Part shown: piece by piece, positions 26,066 to 34,527 of the stretch
How the letters are laid out: the number at the start of each line of letters is the position of its first letter
Numbering within the stretch: position 1 is the first letter of the stretch
NCBI RefSeq assembly: GCF_000210915.2
Contig: NC_016620.1
Location: 620,001 to 684,000, forward strand
Direction: 5' to 3'
Origin: Halobacteriovorax marinus SJ
Lineage (GTDB): Bacteria; Bdellovibrionota; Bacteriovoracia; Bacteriovoracales; Bacteriovoracaceae
Length of the DNA: 64,000 bases
Notes under the pieces: generated by a model
Databases searched by the model: none
What the model saw: only the letters and a program-made list of their open reading frames with translations
What the model was told of the DNA's origin: nothing
Program-made: the position numbers and the translations under genes

Positions 26066-27319
26066 ATGGATAAGATAATAGTTAATGGACCGTGTACACT
26101 TGAAGGTTCAGTTAGAATTTCTAAGGCGAAGAACGCATATTTACCAATTCTCTCAGCGGTTTTATTAAGTGAGAAAAGGATTACTTTAAACGAGATTCCA
26201 AATCTAAGAGATATAAATACGATGCTAACGCTACTAGGAAACTTAGGTGTTGGAATAGAGAGAAAGGGAAGTAGTGTTGTCTTAGATCCATCCACACTAA
26301 ATTCTCATGAAGCAACTTATGATCTTGTTAAGACAATGAGGGCCTCCATTTTTACTTTAGGACCAATTCTCACTAGATTACATAAGGCGAAGGTTTCTCT
26401 TCCTGGGGGCTGTGCTATTGGTACGCGTCCGATAGATTTGCATTTAACAAACTTAGAGAAAATGGGCGCTAAGATCACTCTTGAGGGTGGTTATGTTTAC
26501 GCCGAAACTGATGGTCCTCTAAAAGGAGCTCACCTCGTATTGGCCTTCCCATCAGTAGGTGCCACAGAGAATTTGATGATGGCGGCAGTCTATGCGAAGG
26601 GAAAAACTATTATTGAAAATGCGGCCCTTGAGCCAGAAATAGATGATCTTGCTAACTTCTTAAATGCTATGGGAGCAAAGATTTCTGGAATTGGAACAAA
26701 GAAAATTGAAATCGAAGGTGTTAAGTCTCTTAATGAGGTTGAGTATACTGCTATTGGAGATCGTATTGAAGCGGCCACTTATATAATGGCAGCACTGGCC
26801 ACGAAATCAAATGTTCGTGTTGAAGGCTTTAACCCGCACCACTTAGAGTTCGTTATTGATGAGCTAAAGAGAATGGGGGCCGATATCGAAGTCGGTTCAG
26901 ACTTTGTACAAGTTAAAAAGTCAGAGCTAGAAGCTTGTCGAATTGATACAGCACCTTTTCCTGGTTTCCCAACTGATGTTCAGGCCCAAATGATGGCGCT
27001 TGTAACCCAAGTTAAGGGAAGCTCAATCATTACAGAACATATTTTTGAAAATAGGTTTATGCACGTTCCAGAGCTAAATAGGTTGGGAGCAAGTATTGAA
27101 CTTAAAGGTAATACTGCCATTGTAGAGGGACAGAGAGAGCTTAAGGGTGCTCCTGTTATGTGTACTGATCTTAGAGCGTCAGCAGCTCTTATCATTGCAG
27201 CACTTGCCTCTAGTGGTGAAACTGAAATATCGAGAATTTATCATCTAGATAGAGGTTATGATAACTTAGCAAATAAGCTAATGAGCTTAGGTGCAAAACT
27301 AGAGAGAGTTTCGGAGTAA
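26066..27319 (+). CDS. murA: UDP-N-acetylglucosamine 1-carboxyvinyltransferase
   Basis: First committed step of peptidoglycan synthesis: transfer of enolpyruvate to UDP-GlcNAc. The 417-residue protein shows the two inside-out barrel halves and the active-site cysteine loop PGGCAIGTRPIDLHL near residue 113, the residue targeted by fosfomycin in other species. PFPGFPTDVQAQMMAL lies near residue 300, with the C-terminal DLRASAALIIAAL. Because the cysteine is present, fosfomycin susceptibility is expected at the target level. It follows prmC by 9 bp. Confidence 0.97.
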   Translation: MDKIIVNGPCTLEGSVRISKAKNAYLPILSAVLLSEKRITLNEIPNLRDINTMLTLLGNLGVGIERKGSSVVLDPSTLNSHEATYDLVKTMRASIFTLGPILTRLHKAKVSLPGGCAIGTRPIDLHLTNLEKMGAKITLEGGYVYAETDGPLKGAHLVLAFPSVGATENLMMAAVYAKGKTIIENAALEPEIDDLANFLNAMGAKISGIGTKKIEIEGVKSLNEVEYTAIGDRIEAATYIMAALATKSNVRVEGFNPHHLEFVIDELKRMGADIEVGSDFVQVKKSELEACRIDTAPFPGFPTDVQAQMMALVTQVKGSSIITEHIFENRFMHVPELNRLGASIELKGNTAIVEGQRELKGAPVMCTDLRASAALIIAALASSGETEISRIYHLDRGYDNLANKLMSLGAKLERVSE

Positions 27320-27321
27320 GT

Positions 27322-27666
27322 ATGAGTGATTGTATTTTTTGTAAGATCTTAAAGGATGAGATTCCCTCAACAAGAGTCTATGAAGATGATTCTGTAATTG
27401 GCTTTAGAGACTTAAGTCCTATGGCCAAAGAGCACTTACTCTTTATTCATAGAGATCATACAGAAAATGTAAATGAAATCTCAGATAGTGATCCTGCTCA
27501 ACTAAGCGATATCTTTAAAGCCATTTCTAGCTACACAAAATCAAATGATCTCTCTAAGAAAGGTTTTAGAGTTGTGACAAACTTAGGTTCCGATGGCGGT
27601 CAAACTGTTTTTCACACACACTTCCATGTCTTAGGGGGAGAGAAATTGTCCGGATTTGGTTCATAA
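27322..27666 (+). CDS. HIT-family nucleotide-binding protein
   Basis: A 114-residue HINT-type protein. The histidine triad is in VFHTHFHVLGG (H-x-H-x-H) near residue 100, and the N-terminal CIFCKILKDEIPS with a C-x-x-C pair is typical. Such proteins hydrolyse adenosine phosphoramidates and related nucleotides. The start lies 2 bp after murA, so it is probably the last gene of the prfA-prmC-murA run. Confidence 0.93.
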   Translation: MSDCIFCKILKDEIPSTRVYEDDSVIGFRDLSPMAKEHLLFIHRDHTENVNEISDSDPAQLSDIFKAISSYTKSNDLSKKGFRVVTNLGSDGGQTVFHTHFHVLGGEKLSGFGS

Positions 27667-27725
27667 GTGAATTAAATCCAGTCCCTCTTTCTTTAAAAAA
27701 GACAAGTACGACATTTACGCTCTAG

Positions 27726-27749
27726 GGTGACCCAAACCAAGGAGTCACC
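27726..27749 (+). promoter_or_regulatory. Hairpin enclosing the ribosome-binding site
   Basis: GGTGAC (27726-27731) and GTCACC (27744-27749) are perfect 6-bp inverted arms. The AAGGAG ribosome site lies between the arms, overlapping the right arm by one base, and the ATG follows directly. In RNA this would partly hide the initiation region of the lipoprotein gene. Confidence 0.45.
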
Positions 27750-29252
27750 ATGAATCAATTTTTTCTACTCTTATCAATTCTTCTCTTATCCTTTTCTTGT
27801 AGTAAAGAGAGTAAATTAAAATTCTCTCCTCCAATGAGCTTGAATGAACAAGAATCTCAAGCCGTTGATCAACAAAGTGTAGAGGCCAATACTAAAGACT
27901 TTCAAGTCCCTACCTTGAAGCTAATCTCACAGAAATCAAGATTGTCTATTTTGAATAATGATCAAGTGACTGAAGAGATTGATTTAAAAGTTGAAGATGA
28001 AAGATATCTTCGTAGTAAACTCTTAGATATATTAGATGGCAATCGTCCCAATACTTTGGAGATGAGTGATATTTTCACTTATAGTATCTCTTTTAAAAAT
28101 GATGAACTCTTTAAAATTATAAATAACATCAAGCTTGAAGAACTTAAGAATTATAAAGTAAATATCTCAACCTTCTTTTTCTTGAAAAATAATAAGACTG
28201 GATATTACTTAGATCTTGATTATCGCGCAGGTATAGAAAATGATCTCGGTGTGTATGTTTCATCTCAGCTTGAGAATGAAGAGGAGCAGGTCGATGGGTT
28301 TTCTTATGGAGAGAAGCCTGTTGAATCCTACAAGTTTGAGGTTCCCGGTATTGCTCTAGACTTTGCTTTTGATAAATTAACAAAGAAGTCAAAAGTCATC
28401 TACACAGTGGATAATTTTAATAATGGTGAAATGAGCCTTGTCGATTGGAAGAGTGAGACTTTAGAGAAAGGAAGTCTTTTAATTCTCTCTAATACCACTC
28501 AGGAGAAAATCTTCTTTATTCCTAATGGAAAAAGCATTTCAACAGTTCTTGAGGATACTCATAAGGTTAGTCATTATAAGAAAATTAATTTTATAAAGTT
28601 AGATGAGAAAATATTGGCAGGGCAAATTCTTGCTTTAGTTGAGCCACAGAAGATTGAGACGAGAGGCCAGGTTGAAGAGATCTTTGGAGCTCAATCTGTA
28701 GACTTTGTTTTTAAAGAGGGGGTTACGAAAACTTTAATGATTCAACCTATAGGCTTAAAGCATTCAATTCATAAGTATAGCGAACCACAAAAAGTTAACT
28801 ACTATAAGAATGATGATTATATTCGTTCAAGATATTGCAATGTTTCTAGAGAGAAGATTGTAACTCATGAAACTCCTTTAAATATGAAAAGTGAAGTTTC
28901 TAGAATTAAGTTAAGATTTAATGGAAGAGAGAGCTTTCTTACTGAAATGGTTAAAATGGGTCATGCAGAAGTTAAGACTAATAAGAAATCACTATTAATA
29001 ATTCTTAATTCTCTTCCGGGGGGTGGAACTATTTCAAATGTTAATTTAAGTATTTTAAGTCAACTTAAAGAAGGAAAGCTTGTTCAAAGTAATGGAGAGT
29101 GTAGATTATTTCATTATGTTAGGCGTGGAGAGGTTGAAGGAGATTTTTATATACATAGTGTACAAACTGAGAAATATGACAGTTTTAGCCCTTCTGTTGA
29201 CTTGGTGAAGGTCGGAATCAAAACGAAAATGAATTTAAGGGTTATTGAATAA
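27750..29252 (+). CDS. Large lipoprotein of unknown function
   Basis: A 500-residue lipoprotein with a clear signal (MNQFFLLLSILLLSFSC, lipobox LSFSC). The mature part is a mix of beta-rich and charged segments with no recognised domain. Few cysteines occur outside the lipobox. Only vague repeats of extended, alternating hydrophobic residues are seen. It has its own ribosome site (AAGGAG) within a hairpin and ends at a bidirectional terminator shared with the opposite gene. The surface or periplasmic location is inferred from the lipobox only. Confidence 0.75.
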   Translation: MNQFFLLLSILLLSFSCSKESKLKFSPPMSLNEQESQAVDQQSVEANTKDFQVPTLKLISQKSRLSILNNDQVTEEIDLKVEDERYLRSKLLDILDGNRPNTLEMSDIFTYSISFKNDELFKIINNIKLEELKNYKVNISTFFFLKNNKTGYYLDLDYRAGIENDLGVYVSSQLENEEEQVDGFSYGEKPVESYKFEVPGIALDFAFDKLTKKSKVIYTVDNFNNGEMSLVDWKSETLEKGSLLILSNTTQEKIFFIPNGKSISTVLEDTHKVSHYKKINFIKLDEKILAGQILALVEPQKIETRGQVEEIFGAQSVDFVFKEGVTKTLMIQPIGLKHSIHKYSEPQKVNYYKNDDYIRSRYCNVSREKIVTHETPLNMKSEVSRIKLRFNGRESFLTEMVKMGHAEVKTNKKSLLIILNSLPGGGTISNVNLSILSQLKEGKLVQSNGECRLFHYVRRGEVEGDFYIHSVQTEKYDSFSPSVDLVKVGIKTKMNLRVIE

Positions 29253-29254
29253 AG

Positions 29255-29280
29255 AAATAAGGGCCATATTTGGCCCTTTC
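29255..29280. terminator. Bidirectional rho-independent terminator
   Basis: AAGGGCCA (29259-29266) and TGGCCCTT (29271-29278) form an 8-bp stem over a four-base loop, with A-rich sequence on the left and T-rich on the right. It serves both convergent genes. Confidence 0.85.
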
Positions 29281-30042
29281 TTATTGGATATTCTCAGAGA
29301 GACCAGTGAATAGAGCACTTAGAATTGCCTTTTGCATTCTACTTAACTCATAGACTTCGGCCATAATCACTACAGGACTCTTTTTAATAGTGGCCGTAAT
29401 AACTAGTTGGCCCTTTTCACCTGAGTACTCTGCAATATCAAAAGTATTATTGAAATCTTTCTCGTAGTTTGACATGATTTTTGCTTCAAGCTCTCCACCT
29501 TCTGTTGGATTTGGAAGTCTTTCGCCTTCAACTTTCACTTGAATCAATTTATTTTTCTCATTTTCTTTTTTTGCAATCTGAATATCGTTAAAGATAATTC
29601 TAACTGACTTTGCTCCTAAGTTTGATTTTAAGATAAACCAAAGTTCCTCAAAGAAAGTAGTTCTATCATTTGGCCATAGCCCATTTAAATGAGTAATTAC
29701 TTTAAATAGCTCTTCTAGAAGAGTGACATTATTTTGAAGTAGCCAGTTGTCGTGAACCTTTGAAAAAATATTCTTTACTTCGTCTAGAGAAAGAGATTGA
29801 AAAGATTCGTAATCAGAGTTTATTTCTTTAAGTGATCTAATAGGGAAGAAGCGACTGTCTTCAAGTAGAGTTGCTTTTAGGTCTTCGTTTTCAATTTGCT
29901 CTTCATCATAGAAAAGCGCCTGTAGATTTGAGTTCTTTAATTCACTTAAATCTAATACCTTTCCATTATCTTCAGTACCTGCGTCGAAAGATTTCAGTAA
30001 AAATTGATTTTCAGACTTAATTAATCCTAGGCTAAATTCCAT
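29281..30042 (-). CDS. Cytosolic protein of unknown function
   Basis: A 253-residue protein with no signal peptide or membrane segment. It is mostly helical by composition, with aromatic and acidic residues, and I recognise no family. I start it at 30042 where GGGA precedes an ATG (MEFSLGLIKS). The frame extends upstream to a GTG at 30135 without a ribosome site. The region near residues 130-160 (FFEELWFILKSNLGAKSVR) looks like a paired-helix bundle, but this is not diagnostic. Confidence 0.6.
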   Translation of the reverse strand: MEFSLGLIKSENQFLLKSFDAGTEDNGKVLDLSELKNSNLQALFYDEEQIENEDLKATLLEDSRFFPIRSLKEINSDYESFQSLSLDEVKNIFSKVHDNWLLQNNVTLLEELFKVITHLNGLWPNDRTTFFEELWFILKSNLGAKSVRIIFNDIQIAKKENEKNKLIQVKVEGERLPNPTEGGELEAKIMSNYEKDFNNTFDIAEYSGEKGQLVITATIKKSPVVIMAEVYELSRMQKAILSALFTGLSENIQ

Positions 30043-30187
30043 ATATATTCCCAATAAATCATTTAAAGTTGAGCAAAATTCTAGCCTATAGTCCTTGCTA
30101 TGTGAATAAATGATTGAAGAATAGCGGCTTTTCACTGCAGAAATTGCACGGGGCGTTGCTATATGGGAGATATGTTAAAATAAATCA

Positions 30188-30820
30188 ATGAGATTTTTGC
30201 TAGTTACATTCCTATTTCTCATCTCTATGAGCAGCTTTTCACAGGATGAGAGAAGCTTTCGCGAGCTCTTTAGGGCCGAGCTAGATAAGGAAGTCAGAGA
30301 CGAACTCGCGTCCGATGCTAAGTATGTGGTGAATACTCCTCTTCATAAAATTGATTTAGACGGAGACCACAGAAAGGAATCTATCTTCTACGAATTCAAA
30401 GATGGAAAGTCATGGATTCACTTTCTAGGCTATGATGAAACTAGACTTAAGTCTTTCAAACTTGAAGTGAATGGCTTTGGTGCGAAGGTTTATAAAATTA
30501 GAGTAAGGCAATTATCCAAAGATAGCCTGGGACTAGTCTTCTTCTTTTATGAGGGGATGACAAAGTACACAGAACTTAATTCAACCGTTCGTTTATACTT
30601 TGTGACTATTGATCATCAAGATTTGAATAAAATCTATATGGAGAAGGGTCCCATTTTCTGGCAAGAGAAGAGAACTCAGCAGGGCTATTACTTTCAAAGA
30701 CCTAACGAGTTGAGCTTTGTAGATTTTAATCGCAATGGCACTAAAGAAATACTAGTTAAACAAGGAAATACGGCCAGCGTTTTTATGTATTTATCAAAAG
30801 GTAAGTGGTTGAAATTTTAG
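30188..30820 (+). CDS. Exported protein with two calcium-loop-like repeats
   Basis: A 210-residue protein with a signal peptide (MRFLLVTFLFLISMSSFS). Two short D/N-rich loops resemble the metal-binding loops of VCBS/FG-GAP repeats: DLDGDHRKESIFYEF near residue 56 and DFNRNGTKEILVKQ near residue 183. Between them are beta strands with many aromatic residues. The function is unknown. It is followed after 86 bp by the 631-residue lipoprotein gene on the same strand. Confidence 0.65.
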   Translation: MRFLLVTFLFLISMSSFSQDERSFRELFRAELDKEVRDELASDAKYVVNTPLHKIDLDGDHRKESIFYEFKDGKSWIHFLGYDETRLKSFKLEVNGFGAKVYKIRVRQLSKDSLGLVFFFYEGMTKYTELNSTVRLYFVTIDHQDLNKIYMEKGPIFWQEKRTQQGYYFQRPNELSFVDFNRNGTKEILVKQGNTASVFMYLSKGKWLKF

Positions 30821-30906
30821 CTTTTTTTCATAGCTATTCCCTTTAAAGTTTTCCTCATAAAGTCCGATAAGATTCATAGCTTATTATTTTGAAAATCGGA
30901 TTATGA

Positions 30907-32802
30907 ATGCTCTATAGAAACTCATTAATTACTTTATTCTCCTTTCTTCTCATTTCTTGTTCATCGGTAGTAGAAAATGGAAGGACTGTGGCCTCACTAG
31001 ACGAAGTAAAACCTTCGGTAAAGGGAAGCTGCGCTCAAATTATGAATAGTTTCATTAAGGGAAGAAAGATTGTTAAGAAGAACGGTCTTTCAGATCTCTT
31101 TCCAAGTTCAAAAGTATATTCAACTAAAGAAGTTCAACAGATTAAAAAAGTAAGCGACAGAATTGGTGAGAGATCTATTGCGAGAATCCCATCTGAAAAT
31201 CTAGAGAGAGAATTTCAATCTTTTGCTTACTCTAAGTTAATTCAAGACAGCTCCAAAGAGATCGATCCTGTAGAGTTTAATACATGGTTTAGATTGAACG
31301 TTGATGATGTTGTTTCTTCTTTTGATAGATCTAAAAGTGTTTCAGACAATTTTGAATCTTCGCTAGGGGTCTTCAAAAAGTGGAGAGAGAGTGAAGGGTT
31401 TTCATTTAAAAATTTAATTAAGTTAAAGAAAAAGAGCTCGGCCGAAAAAACAGCGTTGAAAAATATTCAAGAGGCCGCAATGGCGGATTATAATTCGATC
31501 ATCTCTAAGAATATTAATGAGTACAGTAATTATCAAGACTTCTTAGATGATACTGTTGCAGCGGTATCTAACTTCCATATTTTTGAAGAGAATTTCCAAG
31601 GACCTGAGTTTTTAAGGTGGATGTCTGATAATGAATTTATTTCTGAAGACGTTTTTGTAAAGCTAAAAAATGGAGCAGAGGATAATCAAAAGCTTGGAGA
31701 CTTACTCTCTAATAACTATGTTGAATTTATTCCTTTCTCTAAGAAACCTGCAATGCCTAAGAAGTCGATTAAAGAGAAGATCAGAGATTACGCAATTGAT
31801 ATGTTTACTCAGAAGAAAAAAGATATCGATGACTGTGGTGGAGATCCTGATTGCGCGCTCCAAGAGACCAAGAGTATTTTTCAACGACTCATTGGTGCGG
31901 ATAGATTTAAAAGAAACTTCAGCTGCTTGAGACAATTTCCTCAAGCTAGAAATGCAATGTATGCAGACTTTGTCGTGGCCTGGTCTATGTTAGGTTATAT
32001 GTACAAGTCTAATGAAGAGAGCTTTGAGAGATTCCCATGGGAGGTTGTCGCCAACGGTTTAATCTTTACTCCAATTATGTCTGAGATTAATTGCCAAGCT
32101 TCTTTCCAGACACGCAATGCATTTGGAGGTGCGATAAATATTGCTAAACAACCTTCAAAAACTAGGGCCTTCCTAAGAAATTGGAGGAGAGTTGCGGGTG
32201 TCAGTGTTGCTTCTGGAATTGGACTGGTTGGGTTAGGCGTTGGCTTTAATGAGCTATATGCAGCTCTAGGTCACCCTGTAGAGAATTCTGAAACTCTTAA
32301 GCAACAAATGCAGATGCTTCCATTTATGTTTCTGTGGTCCGGTGTATTGGGTGGTTTAAAAGATGTGGCATTTCTAAACCCACTAAAACACAAAGTTATT
32401 CCAAAGTTAGCGAGACTTATACAATCTAAAACGGGAATTGCAGCAGGTTCAATTATTTCTTTAAGTGCATTGAATGTATCGCTATCAAGTGCAAATGAGT
32501 ACTATAGTAGCCTTAGTTTTAATGAAGTCTGGCGCTACTACGTTCTTCCAAAGTATCTAGAGATTCTGGGTTACGATAGAGAAGGAGATCTCGAATTCAA
32601 TGGTGAGACTACTGTTGAGGGCTTCGATGAGAATACTGACGTCTATATCACTGAGTATGAAGAAGGTGTTAAAACTTCAGTTAAGGTTAGTAAGTCTTAT
32701 GATGAAGATGGAAAAGAATATATAAAGGTTGAAGATGTTGGAATTGAGATACCTGATTATATTTTGGAAGACTCTGTAAGTGATGTCCCTAAGGCCCAGT
32801 AG
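30907..32802 (+). CDS. Large lipoprotein with internal membrane segments
   Basis: A 631-residue protein with signal and lipobox (SFLLISCSS, about residues 12-20). The first 340 residues are helical and charged. Residues about 420-530 contain several hydrophobic, glycine-rich stretches (SVASGIGLVGLGVGFNELYAAL, MLPFMFLWSGVLGGL, AAGSIISLSALNVSLSSA) that look membrane-embedded. The final hundred residues are acidic. I do not recognise the family. It may be a surface or envelope protein specific to this lineage. It converges on the next gene with one base between them. Confidence 0.7.
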   Translation: MLYRNSLITLFSFLLISCSSVVENGRTVASLDEVKPSVKGSCAQIMNSFIKGRKIVKKNGLSDLFPSSKVYSTKEVQQIKKVSDRIGERSIARIPSENLEREFQSFAYSKLIQDSSKEIDPVEFNTWFRLNVDDVVSSFDRSKSVSDNFESSLGVFKKWRESEGFSFKNLIKLKKKSSAEKTALKNIQEAAMADYNSIISKNINEYSNYQDFLDDTVAAVSNFHIFEENFQGPEFLRWMSDNEFISEDVFVKLKNGAEDNQKLGDLLSNNYVEFIPFSKKPAMPKKSIKEKIRDYAIDMFTQKKKDIDDCGGDPDCALQETKSIFQRLIGADRFKRNFSCLRQFPQARNAMYADFVVAWSMLGYMYKSNEESFERFPWEVVANGLIFTPIMSEINCQASFQTRNAFGGAINIAKQPSKTRAFLRNWRRVAGVSVASGIGLVGLGVGFNELYAALGHPVENSETLKQQMQMLPFMFLWSGVLGGLKDVAFLNPLKHKVIPKLARLIQSKTGIAAGSIISLSALNVSLSSANEYYSSLSFNEVWRYYVLPKYLEILGYDREGDLEFNGETTVEGFDENTDVYITEYEEGVKTSVKVSKSYDEDGKEYIKVEDVGIEIPDYILEDSVSDVPKAQ

Positions 32803-32803
32803 T

Positions 32804-33226
32804 TTAAGAGGCCTTTGGGAAATTCATATCGTCGTTGTCATCATCGCCACGTTTTGACTCTAGATCTACAACATTATTTGGAGTTTCTTCTTCAAGATCC
32901 TTAACTCCTTTCATTAAACCAAGCCAGACAGCAATTGGAAGTAAGCACACCATGAGAATAACAATGATTTGATTCGTACTAGATTTTGCATCATCTAGTT
33001 CATTAATTGTCGTTGTCTTTACCTCGTTTTTTTTTACTGCAGCATTAGGCTGTTCTTTCTTTTGAGTAAAGTCAAAAGGAGTTGCCTTTGAAGGTGGAAC
33101 GTCATTGTACTCTTCAATCGATATCCCGCTAACAGGCTCTACCGCCGGTTTCCTAGCAAAACTCATTGAACTAGTAATCAGTGCTAGAAAAAGGAAGAGG
33201 ATGAATTGCTTTGTAAATTGTCTCAT
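32804..33226 (-). CDS. Small protein with signal peptide and one membrane helix
   Basis: A 140-residue protein with signal peptide (MRQFTKQFILFLFLALITSSMSFA), a polar linker with Pro and Lys, a membrane segment near residues 85-107 (IIVILMVCLLPIAVWLGLM) and an acidic tail. The predicted form is a periplasmic N-terminus with a single-span anchor. No domain was recognised. It faces the LuxE-type operon divergently, 137 bp apart. Confidence 0.65.
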   Translation of the reverse strand: MRQFTKQFILFLFLALITSSMSFARKPAVEPVSGISIEEYNDVPPSKATPFDFTQKKEQPNAAVKKNEVKTTTINELDDAKSSTNQIIVILMVCLLPIAVWLGLMKGVKDLEEETPNNVVDLESKRGDDDNDDMNFPKAS

Positions 33227-33363
33227 AGCTAACCACTTGAAATTATGTGTTCTATACCTCGCAAAACCCTAAATATTTTTCACGTATATTTAGTGAGGCT
33301 TCTCTATATGATACATGGCAATGAGAGTGTTTTTTAGTGAGCAAATTTCACCATTGGAGATGT

Positions 33364-34527
33364 ATGAATACAGTCATAGAGCATGCCAAATTAACTGATG
33401 TTAATGAGTTATTGTCACTGTATTTGTCAGTCTACGGTGAAGACTATCCTCTAGATATTGGAACAAAACGATCGGTTATGGAAGAGGCCCTCAATCATCC
33501 AGAGGAAAACCATTGGTATGTGATGAGATGTACCGATTCAAATCAAATTATAGTATCTGGCATTATTCAAATTGAAAGAGAAAACCTAATTGGTAAATTA
33601 TCAGGGGTTGCTGTTCACGATGAATACAGAAAGCATGGGCTTGCTACAGGGTTCATTGGCCATGTTGTAAATGAGGTCCTTAAAGAAAAGAAACTTGTAA
33701 ATTCAATTTATGCGACTGCAAGGACTATCTCTCACTCTTCGCAAACAATGTTGATGAAGAATGGATTTATTCCACTTGGCTTTTTTCCAAATTGTAGAAG
33801 AATCAAAACCTATGAGACTTTGGCCCTACTTGCAATTTTCGCAGATGGAGTTCTAGAAAAAAGAAAAGTTCCTACTGTTGTTCCAGAATCTGTAGAGCCA
33901 TTTTATTCTCTCGTTGAAAAAGAGATTACTGGAAATGATGCTCATTTTGATACTGCCCCTTGTTTAATTAAGAGAGATCATCAGTTTAAGGATTTGACTT
34001 GTAAAGAGGGAGAGTTCGAATTTATTTTTGCAAAGAACTTCGTGGAGAAGAGATTTGATGAAACCTTTAAAGAGGATAGAGAGTCAGTCTTTTATCCATT
34101 TCACAGACCCAATCTTCTTATCTCCAATATGGAAGAGGGGATTGAAATATTCGCGGCCTTTAGTAAGAAAGATCACTACTGTGTCATCATTACGGCCAAT
34201 AAAAGTATTATCTCATTGGGAGAGAAAATTAATAAGATGCTCTTTGCAATGAAGGAAATTGGAATCTACTACGTAGAAACAATGGTTCGATCTGATAGAA
34301 GAGAGCCAATATGCTTTTTAACTGAAAATAACTTTCTTCCCTCAGCTGTTTATCCGGCAATGAGATTTGAAGAAGGCGTTGGGCAAGACTATATTCTCTT
34401 GGCAAGAACAATGGTACCACTAGACTTTAGTGAGCTTTCAATCCATAAGTCATTTAAGCCATATCTTGATCAATATGCAAAACAGTGGATTGATATGCAC
34501 CTAAATATTCTTAGGGTGAACTCATGA
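33364..34527 (+). CDS. GNAT-family protein with probable second GNAT-like half
   Basis: A 387-residue protein. The first half is a clear GNAT acyltransferase domain: LSGVAVHDEYRKHGLATGFI near residue 85 contains the acyl-CoA binding R-x-x-G-x-A loop. The second half (about 215-365) shows the same order of strand and helix features (MKEIGIYYVETMVRSD, then AMRFEEGVGQDYILLARTM) without the loop, so it may be a degenerate copy. I start it at the ATG at 33364, which has GGAGA in front. Its stop overlaps the LuxE-like start by 4 bp, so it is the first gene of that operon. Confidence 0.7.
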   Translation: MNTVIEHAKLTDVNELLSLYLSVYGEDYPLDIGTKRSVMEEALNHPEENHWYVMRCTDSNQIIVSGIIQIERENLIGKLSGVAVHDEYRKHGLATGFIGHVVNEVLKEKKLVNSIYATARTISHSSQTMLMKNGFIPLGFFPNCRRIKTYETLALLAIFADGVLEKRKVPTVVPESVEPFYSLVEKEITGNDAHFDTAPCLIKRDHQFKDLTCKEGEFEFIFAKNFVEKRFDETFKEDRESVFYPFHRPNLLISNMEEGIEIFAAFSKKDHYCVIITANKSIISLGEKINKMLFAMKEIGIYYVETMVRSDRREPICFLTENNFLPSAVYPAMRFEEGVGQDYILLARTMVPLDFSELSIHKSFKPYLDQYAKQWIDMHLNILRVNS

